Source: Saprospiraceae bacterium (GTDB lineage Bacteria; Bacteroidota; Bacteroidia; Chitinophagales; Saprospiraceae). From it: a stretch of DNA of 64,000 bases. This document shows, piece after piece, positions 1-7,341 of the stretch. The stretch is from positions 1-64,000 of the forward strand of contig JAHDCG010000003.1 of NCBI GenBank assembly GCA_020629965.1. The letters are read 5' to 3'. The stretch's first letter is position 1; each line of letters starts with the position of its first letter. The notes under the pieces are model-generated. The model searched no databases and had not been told where the DNA came from. It was given only the letters and a program-made list of their open reading frames with translations. The position numbers and the translations under genes were made by a program.

Positions 1-161
1 ATCAGCGTAAAATCTTAAAAAATCCTAACGAATCAGCGTAAAAAATCAATATACAAAAGCCGGCGTCAGACACGTTTCTTGCTTGAATAAATGCTAAACC
101 TAATTTTCCCGTCCTCTCTTGGTATCCGTGTCAGACGCCTAAAAATCAGCGTAAAAAATCC
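1..161. repeat. Intergenic repeats after radC
   Basis: Three copies of a unit close to AATCAGCGTAAAA (about 1-13, 31-44, 144-157) lie downstream of the radC stop. Read in the sense of radC they become TTTTTACGCTGATT. They flank a near-palindromic pair, GGCGTCAGACACG at 62-74 and CGTGTCAGACGCC at 127-139. The same unit recurs at 41.7-41.8 kb and the GCGTC-type palindrome recurs at 15.7-15.8 kb. No gene is visible here. Confidence 0.75.
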
Positions 162-866
162 CTACATCCGTCCCTCATCCCCAAAACTATAATACCCGTT
201 TCCGCCCACGATGATATGGTCTAAAACCCGAATATCCAGCACCTTCCCCGCTTCCGTCAGTTTTTTGGTCAGCGTCACATCCGAGGGCGATGGGTTGAGA
301 TTGCCCGAAGGATGATTATGGCACAAGATGAGAGAAGTCGCGCCGGGTTGGTCGAGTACGCGTTTGAATATCAATTTTGCATCCATAATCGTTCCCGAAG
401 TACCGCCGACGCTCATTTGTGCGCGGGCCAAGACCTTGCTCGCCCGATTGAGTATCAGCATCCAAAATTCCTCGTGCGGCAGGTCGGCGAGCGTCGGACC
501 GAGGATGTTGTACGCATCCCGACTGCTGCGAATGACGGGCTTGACGCGCACGGCGGTCATTTGGCGACGTGCGCCGAGTTCGACGGCGGCGGCAATGGAA
601 ATGGCTTTGGCTTCGCCGATACCTTTAAATTTCATGAGTTCGGCGATGCTTCTCTTTCCCAGTTCATGCAAATTGTTTTCCGCACTATCTAAAATCCTTT
701 TAGCCAATGAAACGGCTGTCTCTCCCGGACTACCTATTCCTATTATGATTGCAATAAGTTCAGCGTCTGTCAAAGCAGATTTGCCTCTATGTAACAACTT
801 TTCGCGCGGTCTGTCCTCTTCTGCCCAAGCATTGATAGTTAAATGTTCTTTAGTATAATCCTGCAT
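162..866 (-). CDS. radC: RadC family JAB/MPN domain protein
   Basis: This 234-aa protein has the usual RadC length and architecture. A helix-hairpin-helix segment lies near residues 72-100 (FKGIGEAKA). A C-terminal JAB1/MPN metalloprotease-like domain carries the JAMM-type motif H183-x-H185-P-S-G followed by D196, all intact. RadC proteins were once called DNA repair proteins, but their physiological role is unsettled; the fold suggests a metal-dependent hydrolase acting in the cytoplasm near DNA. The gene is the last of a minus-strand series but is separated from the gene upstream by a hairpin terminator, so it is probably transcribed alone. The ATG at 866 gives a family-typical N-terminus. 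Confidence 0.95.
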   Translation of the reverse strand: MQDYTKEHLTINAWAEEDRPREKLLHRGKSALTDAELIAIIIGIGSPGETAVSLAKRILDSAENNLHELGKRSIAELMKFKGIGEAKAISIAAAVELGARRQMTAVRVKPVIRSSRDAYNILGPTLADLPHEEFWMLILNRASKVLARAQMSVGGTSGTIMDAKLIFKRVLDQPGATSLILCHNHPSGNLNPSPSDVTLTKKLTEAGKVLDIRVLDHIIVGGNGYYSFGDEGRM

Positions 867-970
867 TTTTTGAAGGTGGAATTGTGATTTTTTAGTTTTC
901 TCAAAAGTGAAGGTAGCGGATTTTTGACGGAATTTACAAACGTCGGTTACATATTTGTTTTGAGCAAATG

Positions 971-1009
971 AAAAAAGGGAAATGCAGCGGTTTGTGCATT
1001 TCCCTTTTT
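971..1009 (-). terminator. Hairpin terminator after the Ppx/GppA-like gene
   Basis: The arms AAAAAAGGGAAATGCA (971-986) and TGCATTTCCCTTTTT (995-1009) pair around a short loop. Read on the minus strand the stem is followed by a T tract, as in an intrinsic terminator, 36 nt past the stop codon at 1045. Confidence 0.8.
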
Positions 1010-1011
1010 AG

Positions 1012-1041
1012 TTCATCGACTGAAGTCGATGCTACGGTGCG
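1012..1041. repeat. REP-like palindrome, CGACTnAAGTCG family
   Basis: The core TCGACTGAAGTCGA is followed by TGCTACGGTGCGG. The same core and tail recur at 3261-3340 (an inverted pair) and 48524-48554, and the core alone at about 5199, 10655 and 40367. This is a dispersed palindromic repeat family. Confidence 0.7.
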
Positions 1042-1044
1042 GAC

Positions 1045-2085
1045 TTACAGCGTCAGTAAGAAACCGATGGTAAAATTCCCTTCCCAGTCAAACACGAAAG
1101 TATCGCAGTTCGTGCCGTCTTTGAGAGCTTTGTAGATGTTCAAACCCGCTTCGATTTTCGCGCCTTCCATGCCGCTGTAGGCACTCGGGTCTTTCAGCAC
1201 GGTGTAGCGTTCTTCGCCTTTGCGCACTTCTTTTGCCAACTGAAACGGCACCCCGCCGAGGATAAAGCAGGTTTTGGTTTTGCCCGCCGGCAGATTCCCT
1301 GACATCTGTCGCACTTCGCGGTACACGGTTTTGTCATCGACATTGTCTTTGTAGTACTTCGCACCGTAACTTTCCAAGGCTTTGACCTGTGCATTTTGGA
1401 TGTAAGAAATTTTGGTATTTCCCGACCCGATATCGACCATAAAAGAGTTGTCGTAATACTGTTTCGGCAGACTCGCCTGCAATGCGTAGCGACCTTCCTG
1501 CTCCGGCGTTACGGTATTTACAAAGTAACCCATACCCTGCAATTCTTTGATAATTTTGGTCGTAGATTCGACTTTCTGCGCACCGGAGCTGACCACAAAG
1601 TGAATATTTTTTCCTTCCACACCATAATCGACCATGTCGCCGATGTAGGCTTTCAGACCGTCACGAATATCACGTGCCGTAGCCATGTTATCGTACACGA
1701 GGCTGTTGCCCCAATCGGCTTTTTGCAGCTTCCAATTTTTGCGATTGTCGATATCGACAACAAAAGAATTGAAGCCCGACGCGCCTAATTCCACCACGCC
1801 TTTCAACGTCCCGTTTTGCGGCATCGGCGGCGCGTAACTAAAGCTGCGCATCGCATTATTATTGTTGCTCGGCGCGGGTTTGGCTTCTTCCGCCGTGTTA
1901 TCATTATCGGAAGTCATACCGCCGTCGGCATCTGCGTCGGTCGTGGTCGTTTCGACATTTTCCGTACCGTCACCGCCGATATTTTGCAGCGCAGGCACAA
2001 AATTGCGAATTAAAAAGAAAGCCCCCACCGCAATCGCCGCCACGATGAGCAGACGAGACAAGGGAGTTAATCTGAATTTTGCCAT
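1045..2085 (-). CDS. Membrane-anchored Ppx/GppA-like ASKHA-fold protein
   Basis: This 346-aa protein has one N-terminal membrane helix (about residues 12-30), an acidic Thr/Asp/Asn-rich linker (about 33-78) and a globular domain. The domain starts with a strand reading VELGASGFNSFVVDID. It later has a VSSGAQKV segment, a TPEQEGRYAL segment and a clear phosphate-2-like motif FMVDIGSGNTKISY, then a glycine-rich CFILGG near residue 270. This order matches Ppx/GppA phosphatases and the wider actin/hsp70 (ASKHA) fold. The family hydrolyses polyphosphate or pppGpp in the cytoplasm; here the anchor and linker suggest presentation on one face of the inner membrane. I see no partner gene. The fold is fairly certain; activity and substrate are not. 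Confidence 0.6.
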   Translation of the reverse strand: MAKFRLTPLSRLLIVAAIAVGAFFLIRNFVPALQNIGGDGTENVETTTTDADADGGMTSDNDNTAEEAKPAPSNNNNAMRSFSYAPPMPQNGTLKGVVELGASGFNSFVVDIDNRKNWKLQKADWGNSLVYDNMATARDIRDGLKAYIGDMVDYGVEGKNIHFVVSSGAQKVESTTKIIKELQGMGYFVNTVTPEQEGRYALQASLPKQYYDNSFMVDIGSGNTKISYIQNAQVKALESYGAKYYKDNVDDKTVYREVRQMSGNLPAGKTKTCFILGGVPFQLAKEVRKGEERYTVLKDPSAYSGMEGAKIEAGLNIYKALKDGTNCDTFVFDWEGNFTIGFLLTL

Positions 2086-2105
2086 GATATTTACGTTTTG
2101 TTATG

Positions 2106-2194
2106 TAAAGGTTGTTTCTAAAGGTTGTAAAGGGGTTGTAAAGGTTGTAGAAAGTTGTAGGAATGGGAAGTTTTGAGGTTGGGGAGTTGGGTGG
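2106..2194. repeat. Leader repeats, GGTTGTAAAGG family
   Basis: On the plus strand this is a run of degenerate GGTTGTAAAGG units. In the sense of the adjoining minus-strand gene it reads ACAACCTTTACAACC immediately before the ATG at 2085. The same family precedes the nucleotidyltransferase gene (12.6-12.7 kb) and follows folB (13.36-13.46 kb). Confidence 0.75.
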
Positions 2195-2254
2195 TTTAGA
2201 TTGTAACACGAAAGCGTAATTTTTTCAAGCCTAAATTCTGTTCTCAAGTTCTAA

Positions 2255-2276
2255 AGACGCGGAAAAACGCGTCTCG
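2255..2276. repeat. REP-like palindrome, GACGCG/CGCGTCTCG
   Basis: AGACGCGGAAAAACGCGTCTC is a near-perfect hairpin. An almost identical copy lies at 51477-51498, within a cluster of related palindromes. Confidence 0.65.
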
Positions 2277-2330
2277 CCCCGAAGCAAAAAATTCGCTCTC
2301 AAGTATATCTGTTCCTCCAAAGAACATCCC

Positions 2331-2361
2331 GCCGTCCACCGTCAACCTTCCACCGTCAACC
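2331..2361. repeat. Trailer repeat overlapping the rlmB stop codon
   Basis: In the sense of rlmB this reads as alternating GGTTGACGG and GGTGGACGG units. The TGA stop codon (2342-2344) and the last codons (Leu-Thr-Val-Glu-Gly) fall inside the repeat, so the repeat supplies the C-terminal residues of the protein. Confidence 0.75.
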
Positions 2362-3094
2362 GCCTTTGCCTATCCGCCTCATACAGCGCAATGCCCGTCG
2401 CCACCGATACATTCAAACTGTCGCCCTCGCCGCGTTGCGGAATGATAAATTTTTCGTCGGCCTCGCGTGCTACGTGGATGCTGACCCCCTCCCACTCCGA
2501 GCCGATAATCAATGCCGTCGGACCGGTCAAGTCCAAATCCGTCAGCGATTTTTCGGCTTTCAAATCGGAGGTAAAGGTCTTAATTCCGTTCATTTTCAGC
2601 CACTCTATTGTACTGACCAAAGATTTTTCTCGACAAACGGGCATTTTCGTCAATGCCCCGGCGGAAGTTTTAATCGCAATGCCGTTAATCTGTGCCGCGC
2701 CTTTATGCGGCACGACAATAGCGTGTACGCCCATAATTTCCGCAGAACGGGCGATAGCACCGAAGTTGCGCACGTCGGTCACGCCGTCGAGCAGGAGAAA
2801 AAGCGGCGTTTCGCCCCGTTCATAGACCATCGGCAACACGTCTTCCAGTTTGTAGTACGGTATTTCGGAGAGCAAACCGATAATGCCCTGATGATTTTTG
2901 CGCGTCCAGCGTTCCAGTCTTTCTTTCGGTACGATTTGCAGCGGAATATCAAAGTCGCGGGTCAAGTGCCGAATCGAGACTTCAAACTCGCCGTGCGTGC
3001 CTTTTTGCAGCAGGACACGGTCGAAACTTTTGCCGTCTTTAATGGCTTCAATCACCGGATGCCGACCGAAAATAAGTTGTGTTTCTTTTCCCAA
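2342..3094 (-). CDS. rlmB: 23S rRNA 2'-O-methyltransferase, TrmH/SpoU family (RlmB type)
   Basis: This 250-aa SPOUT methyltransferase probably methylates the ribose of G2251 in 23S rRNA. The N-terminal substrate-binding domain begins with FGRHPVIEAI. The catalytic knot has the three family motifs: NFGAIARSAEIMG, LIIGSEWEGVS and LNVSVATGIALYE. Length and motif order are those of RlmB rather than of the shorter TrmH. The last five residues are encoded by a low-complexity repeat that runs through the stop codon, so the natural C-terminus has probably been extended or replaced. In the sense direction the leader holds CGTAAATCGTACATCG-type repeats (3142-3180). Confidence 0.93.
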   Translation of the reverse strand: MGKETQLIFGRHPVIEAIKDGKSFDRVLLQKGTHGEFEVSIRHLTRDFDIPLQIVPKERLERWTRKNHQGIIGLLSEIPYYKLEDVLPMVYERGETPLFLLLDGVTDVRNFGAIARSAEIMGVHAIVVPHKGAAQINGIAIKTSAGALTKMPVCREKSLVSTIEWLKMNGIKTFTSDLKAEKSLTDLDLTGPTALIIGSEWEGVSIHVAREADEKFIIPQRGEGDSLNVSVATGIALYEADRQRRLTVEG

Positions 3095-3141
3095 AGGATT
3101 GTTTTATGAAAAGTGAATGTGAGGGCGAAGGTAAGAAAAAA

Positions 3142-3180
3142 GGATTGCGATTTACGAATTACGATGTACGATTTACGAGG
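3142..3180. repeat. Leader repeats before rlmB
   Basis: In the gene sense this is a degenerate run of CGTAAATCG / CGTAATTCG units 48-86 nt upstream of the start codon. It is another G-poor quasi-tandem leader family. Confidence 0.6.
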
Positions 3181-3260
3181 GTCAAGGAAGTTTTCATTTG
3201 TTCTGTTTAGAAACTGATAAGAGTCTTCCGCTTTTGAAATTATTTCAAATCAATGCTTGC

Positions 3261-3340
3261 CCGCACCGTAGCATCGACTTTAGTCGATGAGCTATTTTGA
3301 ATATCCGGGGTAGCATATCGACTAAAGTCGATGCTACGAA
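3261..3340. repeat. Inverted pair of CGACTAAAGTCG REP elements
   Basis: One copy reads CCGCACCGTAGCATCGACTT on the plus strand (3261-3290). The second (3310-3340) is in the opposite orientation, with TCGACTAAAGTCGATGCTACG. They are separated by about 20 nt, an arrangement typical of bacterial interspersed mosaic elements. Confidence 0.75.
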
Positions 3341-3354
3341 AAGGTAACCGGCCG

Positions 3355-4470
3355 CTAAGTCAGCCCCTTCCGCAATTCCGCAAACGCCTTTCGCATCCGA
3401 TTTATCGCCTCCTGCAAAGTGCCTTCCGACTGCGCAAAATTGATGCGATAATGAAACGGCAAGCCGAAAACCTCTCCGTCGGCGATGTGCAAATTGTAGC
3501 GATTTTTGAGATAAGCGGGCAGTTCCGCGCTTTTTTTAAAACCCGCCTTTTCACATAAATCGGTCATATCCGGAAAGAGAAAATACGCGCCGTCGGGCAG
3601 GTAAACGTCGATGTTTGCTTCTTTTTTTAAAAAATCGTACAGCGTTTGGCGACGGTCTTTACCGTGTTGCTGCCATATCAGACCGTAGAGTTTTTCCTTT
3701 TGCAGAGCTGTCCACGCAATGCGCTGCGTGGCAACGGGCAGCCCGTAAGTCATCATTTTATGCAGGTCGGTGAGCCGGGAAATGTAGTCGGCATTGTGCG
3801 AATAAAGGTAAGCAATGCGCCAGCTCGTCAGCCCGAAAGATTTGCTGAAACCGTTGACGGTAATGACTTGCTCGGCGATTGAAGGGAAGAAAGAAAGCGG
3901 ATAAAAATCGTTGTCGCTGAAATTGAGCAGCTCGTAAATTTCGTCGGAGAGAATGAGCAGGTTCGGGTATTTGCGCAGCACCTGCACAATATCAATCATT
4001 TCGGAATGCGTGTAAATGCCGCCGCCCGGATTGCCCGGATTGGTCCAAATCAACATTTTTGTCTCCTCGGAAAGAACCGCGTCGAGTTCCGTTGCCGTGA
4101 TTTTGTATTGGTGTTCGCGTTGCGTCAAAGGCGTTTTCAACGCGACCTTTTTGGCTTTTAATAAATCCGAAAAATAACCCCAGGCGGGCAGCGGCAGCAC
4201 GACTTCATCGCCCGCATTCAGCATTTTTTCGACAATCAGATACAAAGCCTGTGTCGCCCCCTGCGTCACCAAAATATTTTCGGGCGTCAGGTATTGAATG
4301 CCGTTGGCAATCTGCAACTTCGCCGCAATCGCCTCCCGAAAACCCTCCAAACCCTGAAACGGCGCGGGTGTGCCGTATTCCGCATCGGTCAGTTGGTCGG
4401 TGAAGGACAGATTGAGCGCGTGAAAATTGGGGATATCGAGGTAGCCGACGGCGAGGTTGATGGCTTGCAT
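3355..4470 (-). CDS. PLP-dependent class I/II aminotransferase
   Basis: This 371-aa fold-type I aminotransferase has the expected landmarks: the cofactor-binding glycine segment VTQGATQALY (67-76), the NPGNPGG loop near 144-150, Asp176 and Tyr179 in LSDEIYE, the Schiff-base lysine K210 in NGFSKSFGL and the carboxylate-binding R218 in SWRIAY. Close relatives are annotated as aspartate or alanine aminotransferases or as MalY/PatB-like enzymes; the substrate cannot be read from sequence. It is a cytoplasmic enzyme of amino-acid metabolism. A 55-nt palindrome separates it from bcp upstream on the same strand, so co-transcription is uncertain. Confidence 0.9.
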   Translation of the reverse strand: MQAINLAVGYLDIPNFHALNLSFTDQLTDAEYGTPAPFQGLEGFREAIAAKLQIANGIQYLTPENILVTQGATQALYLIVEKMLNAGDEVVLPLPAWGYFSDLLKAKKVALKTPLTQREHQYKITATELDAVLSEETKMLIWTNPGNPGGGIYTHSEMIDIVQVLRKYPNLLILSDEIYELLNFSDNDFYPLSFFPSIAEQVITVNGFSKSFGLTSWRIAYLYSHNADYISRLTDLHKMMTYGLPVATQRIAWTALQKEKLYGLIWQQHGKDRRQTLYDFLKKEANIDVYLPDGAYFLFPDMTDLCEKAGFKKSAELPAYLKNRYNLHIADGEVFGLPFHYRINFAQSEGTLQEAINRMRKAFAELRKGLT

Positions 4471-4499
4471 TTTTTGTTTAATTTCGAAACGGTATGAGC

Positions 4500-4554
4500 C
4501 TTTCGTTTTTACTCACAGGGTGACTCAAAGTCACCTTTTGAGTAAAAGCGAAAG
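4500..4554. repeat. Long imperfect palindrome between bcp and the aminotransferase
   Basis: The outer arms CTTTCGTTTTTACTCA and TGAGTAAAAGCGAAAG pair with one mismatch. The inner arms GGTGACT and AGTCACC pair around CAA. There is no T tract on either side, so it resembles a REP/BIME-type element more than an intrinsic terminator. Confidence 0.75.
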
Positions 4555-4570
4555 ATGACCTAATGTTCAT

Positions 4571-5032
4571 CTAATCCTCTGTCACCAACTCCATAATCTG
4601 CGAAGCGTGCGTTTTCGTTTTCACCTTGCCGATAACGTGCGAAATCACACCGTTTTCGTCAATGATATAAGTCGAGCGCAGCACTCCGTCGTACTCTCTG
4701 CCCATGAATTTTTTGCGCCCCCAGGCCTCGTAGGCTTGCAGCACTTCCTTATTTTCGTCGGCAAGCAGCGGGAAAGGAAACTCATATTTTTTAATAAAAT
4801 TCTCGTGCTTTTTCGGACTGTCGGGACTGACGCCGAGTAACTCGAAACCCATTTTTTGCAACTCCGCATAATTATCGCGCAAATCGCAGGCAGCCGCCGT
4901 ACAGCCCGGCGTATTGTCTTTCGGATAAAAGAAAAGTATCAGTTTTTTGCCCTTGTAATCAGACAGAGAAACAGTTTCGTTTTTTTCGTTCACGCCCGTA
5001 AAATCGGGTGCTTTTTGACCGGATTGCAGCAT
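4571..5032 (-). CDS. bcp: Thioredoxin-dependent peroxiredoxin, BCP/PrxQ type
   Basis: This 153-aa atypical 2-Cys peroxiredoxin reduces hydrogen peroxide and organic hydroperoxides using thioredoxin. The peroxidatic cysteine C44 lies in FYPKDNTPGCTAAACD and the resolving cysteine C49 is five residues later, the BCP arrangement. I chose the ATG at 5032 because it starts with the canonical QSGQKAPDF; the frame stays open to 5194, but those 54 extra residues are translated repeat sequence. In the sense direction the leader holds CTCTCACC/CTCTCTCC repeats (5043-5073). The product is cytoplasmic. Confidence 0.95.
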   Translation of the reverse strand: MLQSGQKAPDFTGVNEKNETVSLSDYKGKKLILFFYPKDNTPGCTAAACDLRDNYAELQKMGFELLGVSPDSPKKHENFIKKYEFPFPLLADENKEVLQAYEAWGRKKFMGREYDGVLRSTYIIDENGVISHVIGKVKTKTHASQIMELVTED

Positions 5033-5042
5033 AGTTTTTTTT

Positions 5043-5073
5043 AGGTGAGAGGGGCGAGGAGAGAGGTGAGAGG
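5043..5073. repeat. Leader repeats before bcp, GAGAGGTGAG family
   Basis: On the plus strand it reads GGTGAGAGGGGCGAGGAGAG and so on, which is CTCTCACC-rich in the sense of bcp. The same family occurs at 62535-62600 upstream of the ABC ATPase and, in trailer polarity, after the Bax-inhibitor-1 gene. Confidence 0.65.
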
Positions 5074-5239
5074 CGTTCTGCTCTTTGCTCTTCATTCTCA
5101 ATTCCCCCGCTGTTAATAGTATTTTTTCAAATAGCGAAACATTGTAGCGGCGCAATAGTTCGCCGTAAAGCGAGAACAGTCTGTCAACCAACAACTGCCC
5201 ACGACTAAAGTCGGGATTTCGCTATCGCTCAACAAACCA

Positions 5240-6286
5240 TCAACCCCGCAAGGGCCTGTACCGCGCCTTATCCAAAATCTCCTGCGCGTCCGATTTTTGC
5301 ATTAATTTGTTCAAAGTGACTTCCGGATTACGCGCCATGTAAGAGCGAATAATTTGCAGACCGATGTAATTCGCGGTTTGTCCGGGGGCGGAAGGCGGCA
5401 TGTCCGAGTTGCCGACCGGCGAGGGATTGATGAGCTTGTTAAACTCCCGATAGTCAGTGCTGTACAGCAGTTCGCGGTCGAGCAGGTAGGCGTAAATTTC
5501 GTACTCATTTTGTTTGAGCCACTGCGTTTTTTCGGCGGATTGCTCCAAAATAATCGAGTCGGCGGTGTAGGGCAGCAGTTTTTCCTGAAAGTAAAGTTGC
5601 TTGCCGTTGTGTACCATAAAATCCAACAGGCGATTACCGGCGAGGCGACCGGCTTTGTCTTCGGCAAGGGTTTTGATTGCTTTGCTGACCAAATGTTCTT
5701 CGTTAAAAGTGCGCGTCAAATATTGCGAAAAAGCCTCGTTTTGCGGATTGTATTGCTGATAAGGGTAATCGTTTCCGAGGAAAAAATCCAAGCCGACGGC
5801 GAGGTCGTTGTCGCCGTAAATAAAAGCCGCCACGCTGTATTCCGAGATGAAAGTGGTCACGGTCGGCGTCTTGTCCTGCGGAAAATAATGCTTATAAAAC
5901 TTAAACGCCCGCTCGAAGTGACCCTTTACTTTTTTCGGGTCTTTATACAAAATCTGCACGGTGTCCTGCAACTTCGTGACCGCCGGGTGCGTGACGAAAC
6001 CCTTCAGGTATTCGATTTCGCCCTGCGGTGCGTAGCGCGGGTCGTTAATTTTCAGAATTTGATTGAAAAAAATATTACCGAAAACGGGGTACTTTTCGTT
6101 CAGTTTTGCCAACTCCGCCGTCATACCGGTCGTATCGACGGAAAAAAGGTCTTGCTCGAAACGACGAAACTCGGTTTCAACCGTTATGTCATCGACATCG
6201 GGGATATTTTTATCTTTGCCGCAATTTACGAACAGCAAAACAATGGAAATAAGTGTCAAATACAGCGAACACTTTACGAGGTTCAT
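5240..6286 (-). CDS. gldB: Gliding motility lipoprotein GldB
   Basis: This 348-aa lipoprotein has a signal peptide ending in a lipobox (LLFVNC, lipidated Cys22). The mature protein matches the GldB family along its length, including the early DITVETEFRRFEQDLF, the aromatic GHFERAFKFYKHYFP and TTFISEYSVAAFIYGDNDLAVGLD, and the C-terminal RPLRG. In Flavobacterium, GldB is needed for gliding and is a cell-envelope lipoprotein associated with the gliding/T9SS machinery; its biochemical role is unknown. It stands alone here, divergent from an outer-membrane barrel gene, although it fits the many T9SS substrates in the window. The ATG at 6286 gives a full signal peptide. Confidence 0.9.
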   Translation of the reverse strand: MNLVKCSLYLTLISIVLLFVNCGKDKNIPDVDDITVETEFRRFEQDLFSVDTTGMTAELAKLNEKYPVFGNIFFNQILKINDPRYAPQGEIEYLKGFVTHPAVTKLQDTVQILYKDPKKVKGHFERAFKFYKHYFPQDKTPTVTTFISEYSVAAFIYGDNDLAVGLDFFLGNDYPYQQYNPQNEAFSQYLTRTFNEEHLVSKAIKTLAEDKAGRLAGNRLLDFMVHNGKQLYFQEKLLPYTADSIILEQSAEKTQWLKQNEYEIYAYLLDRELLYSTDYREFNKLINPSPVGNSDMPPSAPGQTANYIGLQIIRSYMARNPEVTLNKLMQKSDAQEILDKARYRPLRG

Positions 6287-6469
6287 ACTTTTAGAGTTGT
6301 GTTTGAAAGGAAAATTAAACGCCTTTTAAATAACGTTGTTATTCTCAAAAAAATTGACCGCAAAGAAGCAAAAAATTTAATTGCTCGTTACGGTTTTTAC
6401 CAATACCGACCTAAAATACTAATCCGAATCCGCTTAAATTTTCGGCAGCGTATTCGATAAATTAACAAC

Positions 6470-7207
6470 ATGAAAAAAATATTCATACTCTCGCTTTTTC
6501 TCGGCATTTTCTCATTGACCGCGCAGGCGCAAGGCGATTTGCGCTTCGGCATTCAGGTCAGCCCGACCTTTTCCTGGTTGGACAGCGACGATAAATTCGT
6601 CAATTCCAACGGCTCTAATGTCGGTTTGCGCCTCGGTTTGTTCGGCGAATACTACTTTCAGGAAAATTACGCCTTCACCGCCGGTCTCGGTTTTGCTTTC
6701 GGACAGGGCGGCACTTTGCTGTACGACGACCCGGGTACTTTTTGGACAGAAACCGAAGAATTGCCCGTTGCTCTGCAAGGCGTAACTCTGCCCGCCGGCG
6801 CGGAACTCAAACACCGCATTCAATACATCGAAATACCTTTCGGTTTGAAATTGCGTACCCGTGAGTTCGGTTATTTCCGAGGTTTTGCGGAACCGCAATT
6901 CATTTTCGGCATCAATTCGAAAGCCCTCGGCGACCTCACGGCTTCCGGCGGCATCGAAGAAACCGACCTGAATATTCAGGAAGAAGTTAACGCCCTCGCT
7001 TTGGCTTGGGGTTTCGGTATCGGCGGCGAATACAGCGTCAGCACAGCCACGGCAATCATCGGCGGTCTGTACTTTCAGCGCATTTTTACCGACGTGACGG
7101 ACGATAACGGCACCATCGACCGCACCGCTCAAATGCGCGGCATCGTCGATAACGACATTAAAGCCGTCGGAAATTCATTGACCATTAAACTGGGTGTGCG
7201 TTTCTAA
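6470..7207 (+). CDS. Outer-membrane beta-barrel protein
   Basis: This 245-aa protein has a clear signal peptide (MKKIFILSLFLGIFSLTAQAQ). Amphipathic strands with alternating aromatic and glycine residues run to a terminal aromatic residue (LTIKLGVRF), the mark of a small outer-membrane barrel. It resembles the Bacteroidota PorT/OMP_b-brl_2 type of about 200-250 residues. PorT itself is a T9SS component, but the sequence alone does not let me claim that identity. It is divergent from gldB. A strong hairpin terminator follows 26 nt after the stop, so it is monocistronic. Confidence 0.8.
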   Translation: MKKIFILSLFLGIFSLTAQAQGDLRFGIQVSPTFSWLDSDDKFVNSNGSNVGLRLGLFGEYYFQENYAFTAGLGFAFGQGGTLLYDDPGTFWTETEELPVALQGVTLPAGAELKHRIQYIEIPFGLKLRTREFGYFRGFAEPQFIFGINSKALGDLTASGGIEETDLNIQEEVNALALAWGFGIGGEYSVSTATAIIGGLYFQRIFTDVTDDNGTIDRTAQMRGIVDNDIKAVGNSLTIKLGVRF

Positions 7208-7232
7208 AATCGGCATAGTTTAACAAAAAGCT

Positions 7233-7266
7233 ACGGGCGTACCGAATATTTCGGTATGCCCGTTTT
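7233..7266 (+). terminator. Intrinsic terminator after the OM barrel gene
   Basis: The 14-nt arms ACGGGCGTACCGAA (7233-7246) and TTCGGTATGCCCGT (7250-7263), with one G-U pair and a 3-nt loop, are followed by TTTT. Confidence 0.85.
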
Positions 7267-7272
7267 CGTTTA

Positions 7273-7280
7273 TACTTTTG
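7273..7280 (+). promoter_or_regulatory. Possible -7 element upstream of tgt
   Basis: TACTTTTG matches the Bacteroidota -7 consensus TAnnTTTG and lies 62 nt before the tgt start, just past the previous terminator. No convincing -33 TTG is seen at the expected spacing. Confidence 0.35.
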
Positions 7281-7341
7281 CGCACAGTAACGGCGACTTT
7301 CAAGTCGTCCGGAAATAGCGGAACGTAAAAAAAATCCATAC

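Noticed and set aside
5099-5164. Minus-strand residues upstream of bcp (RRYNVSLFEKILLTAGEL) resemble a segment of the YhcG protein at 16384 (LKRQLETSLFERLLLSKGEL)
   Set aside because: The match is about 20 residues with no surrounding homology, and the frame runs through repeat sequence. It could be a remnant or chance, so I do not call a pseudogene.
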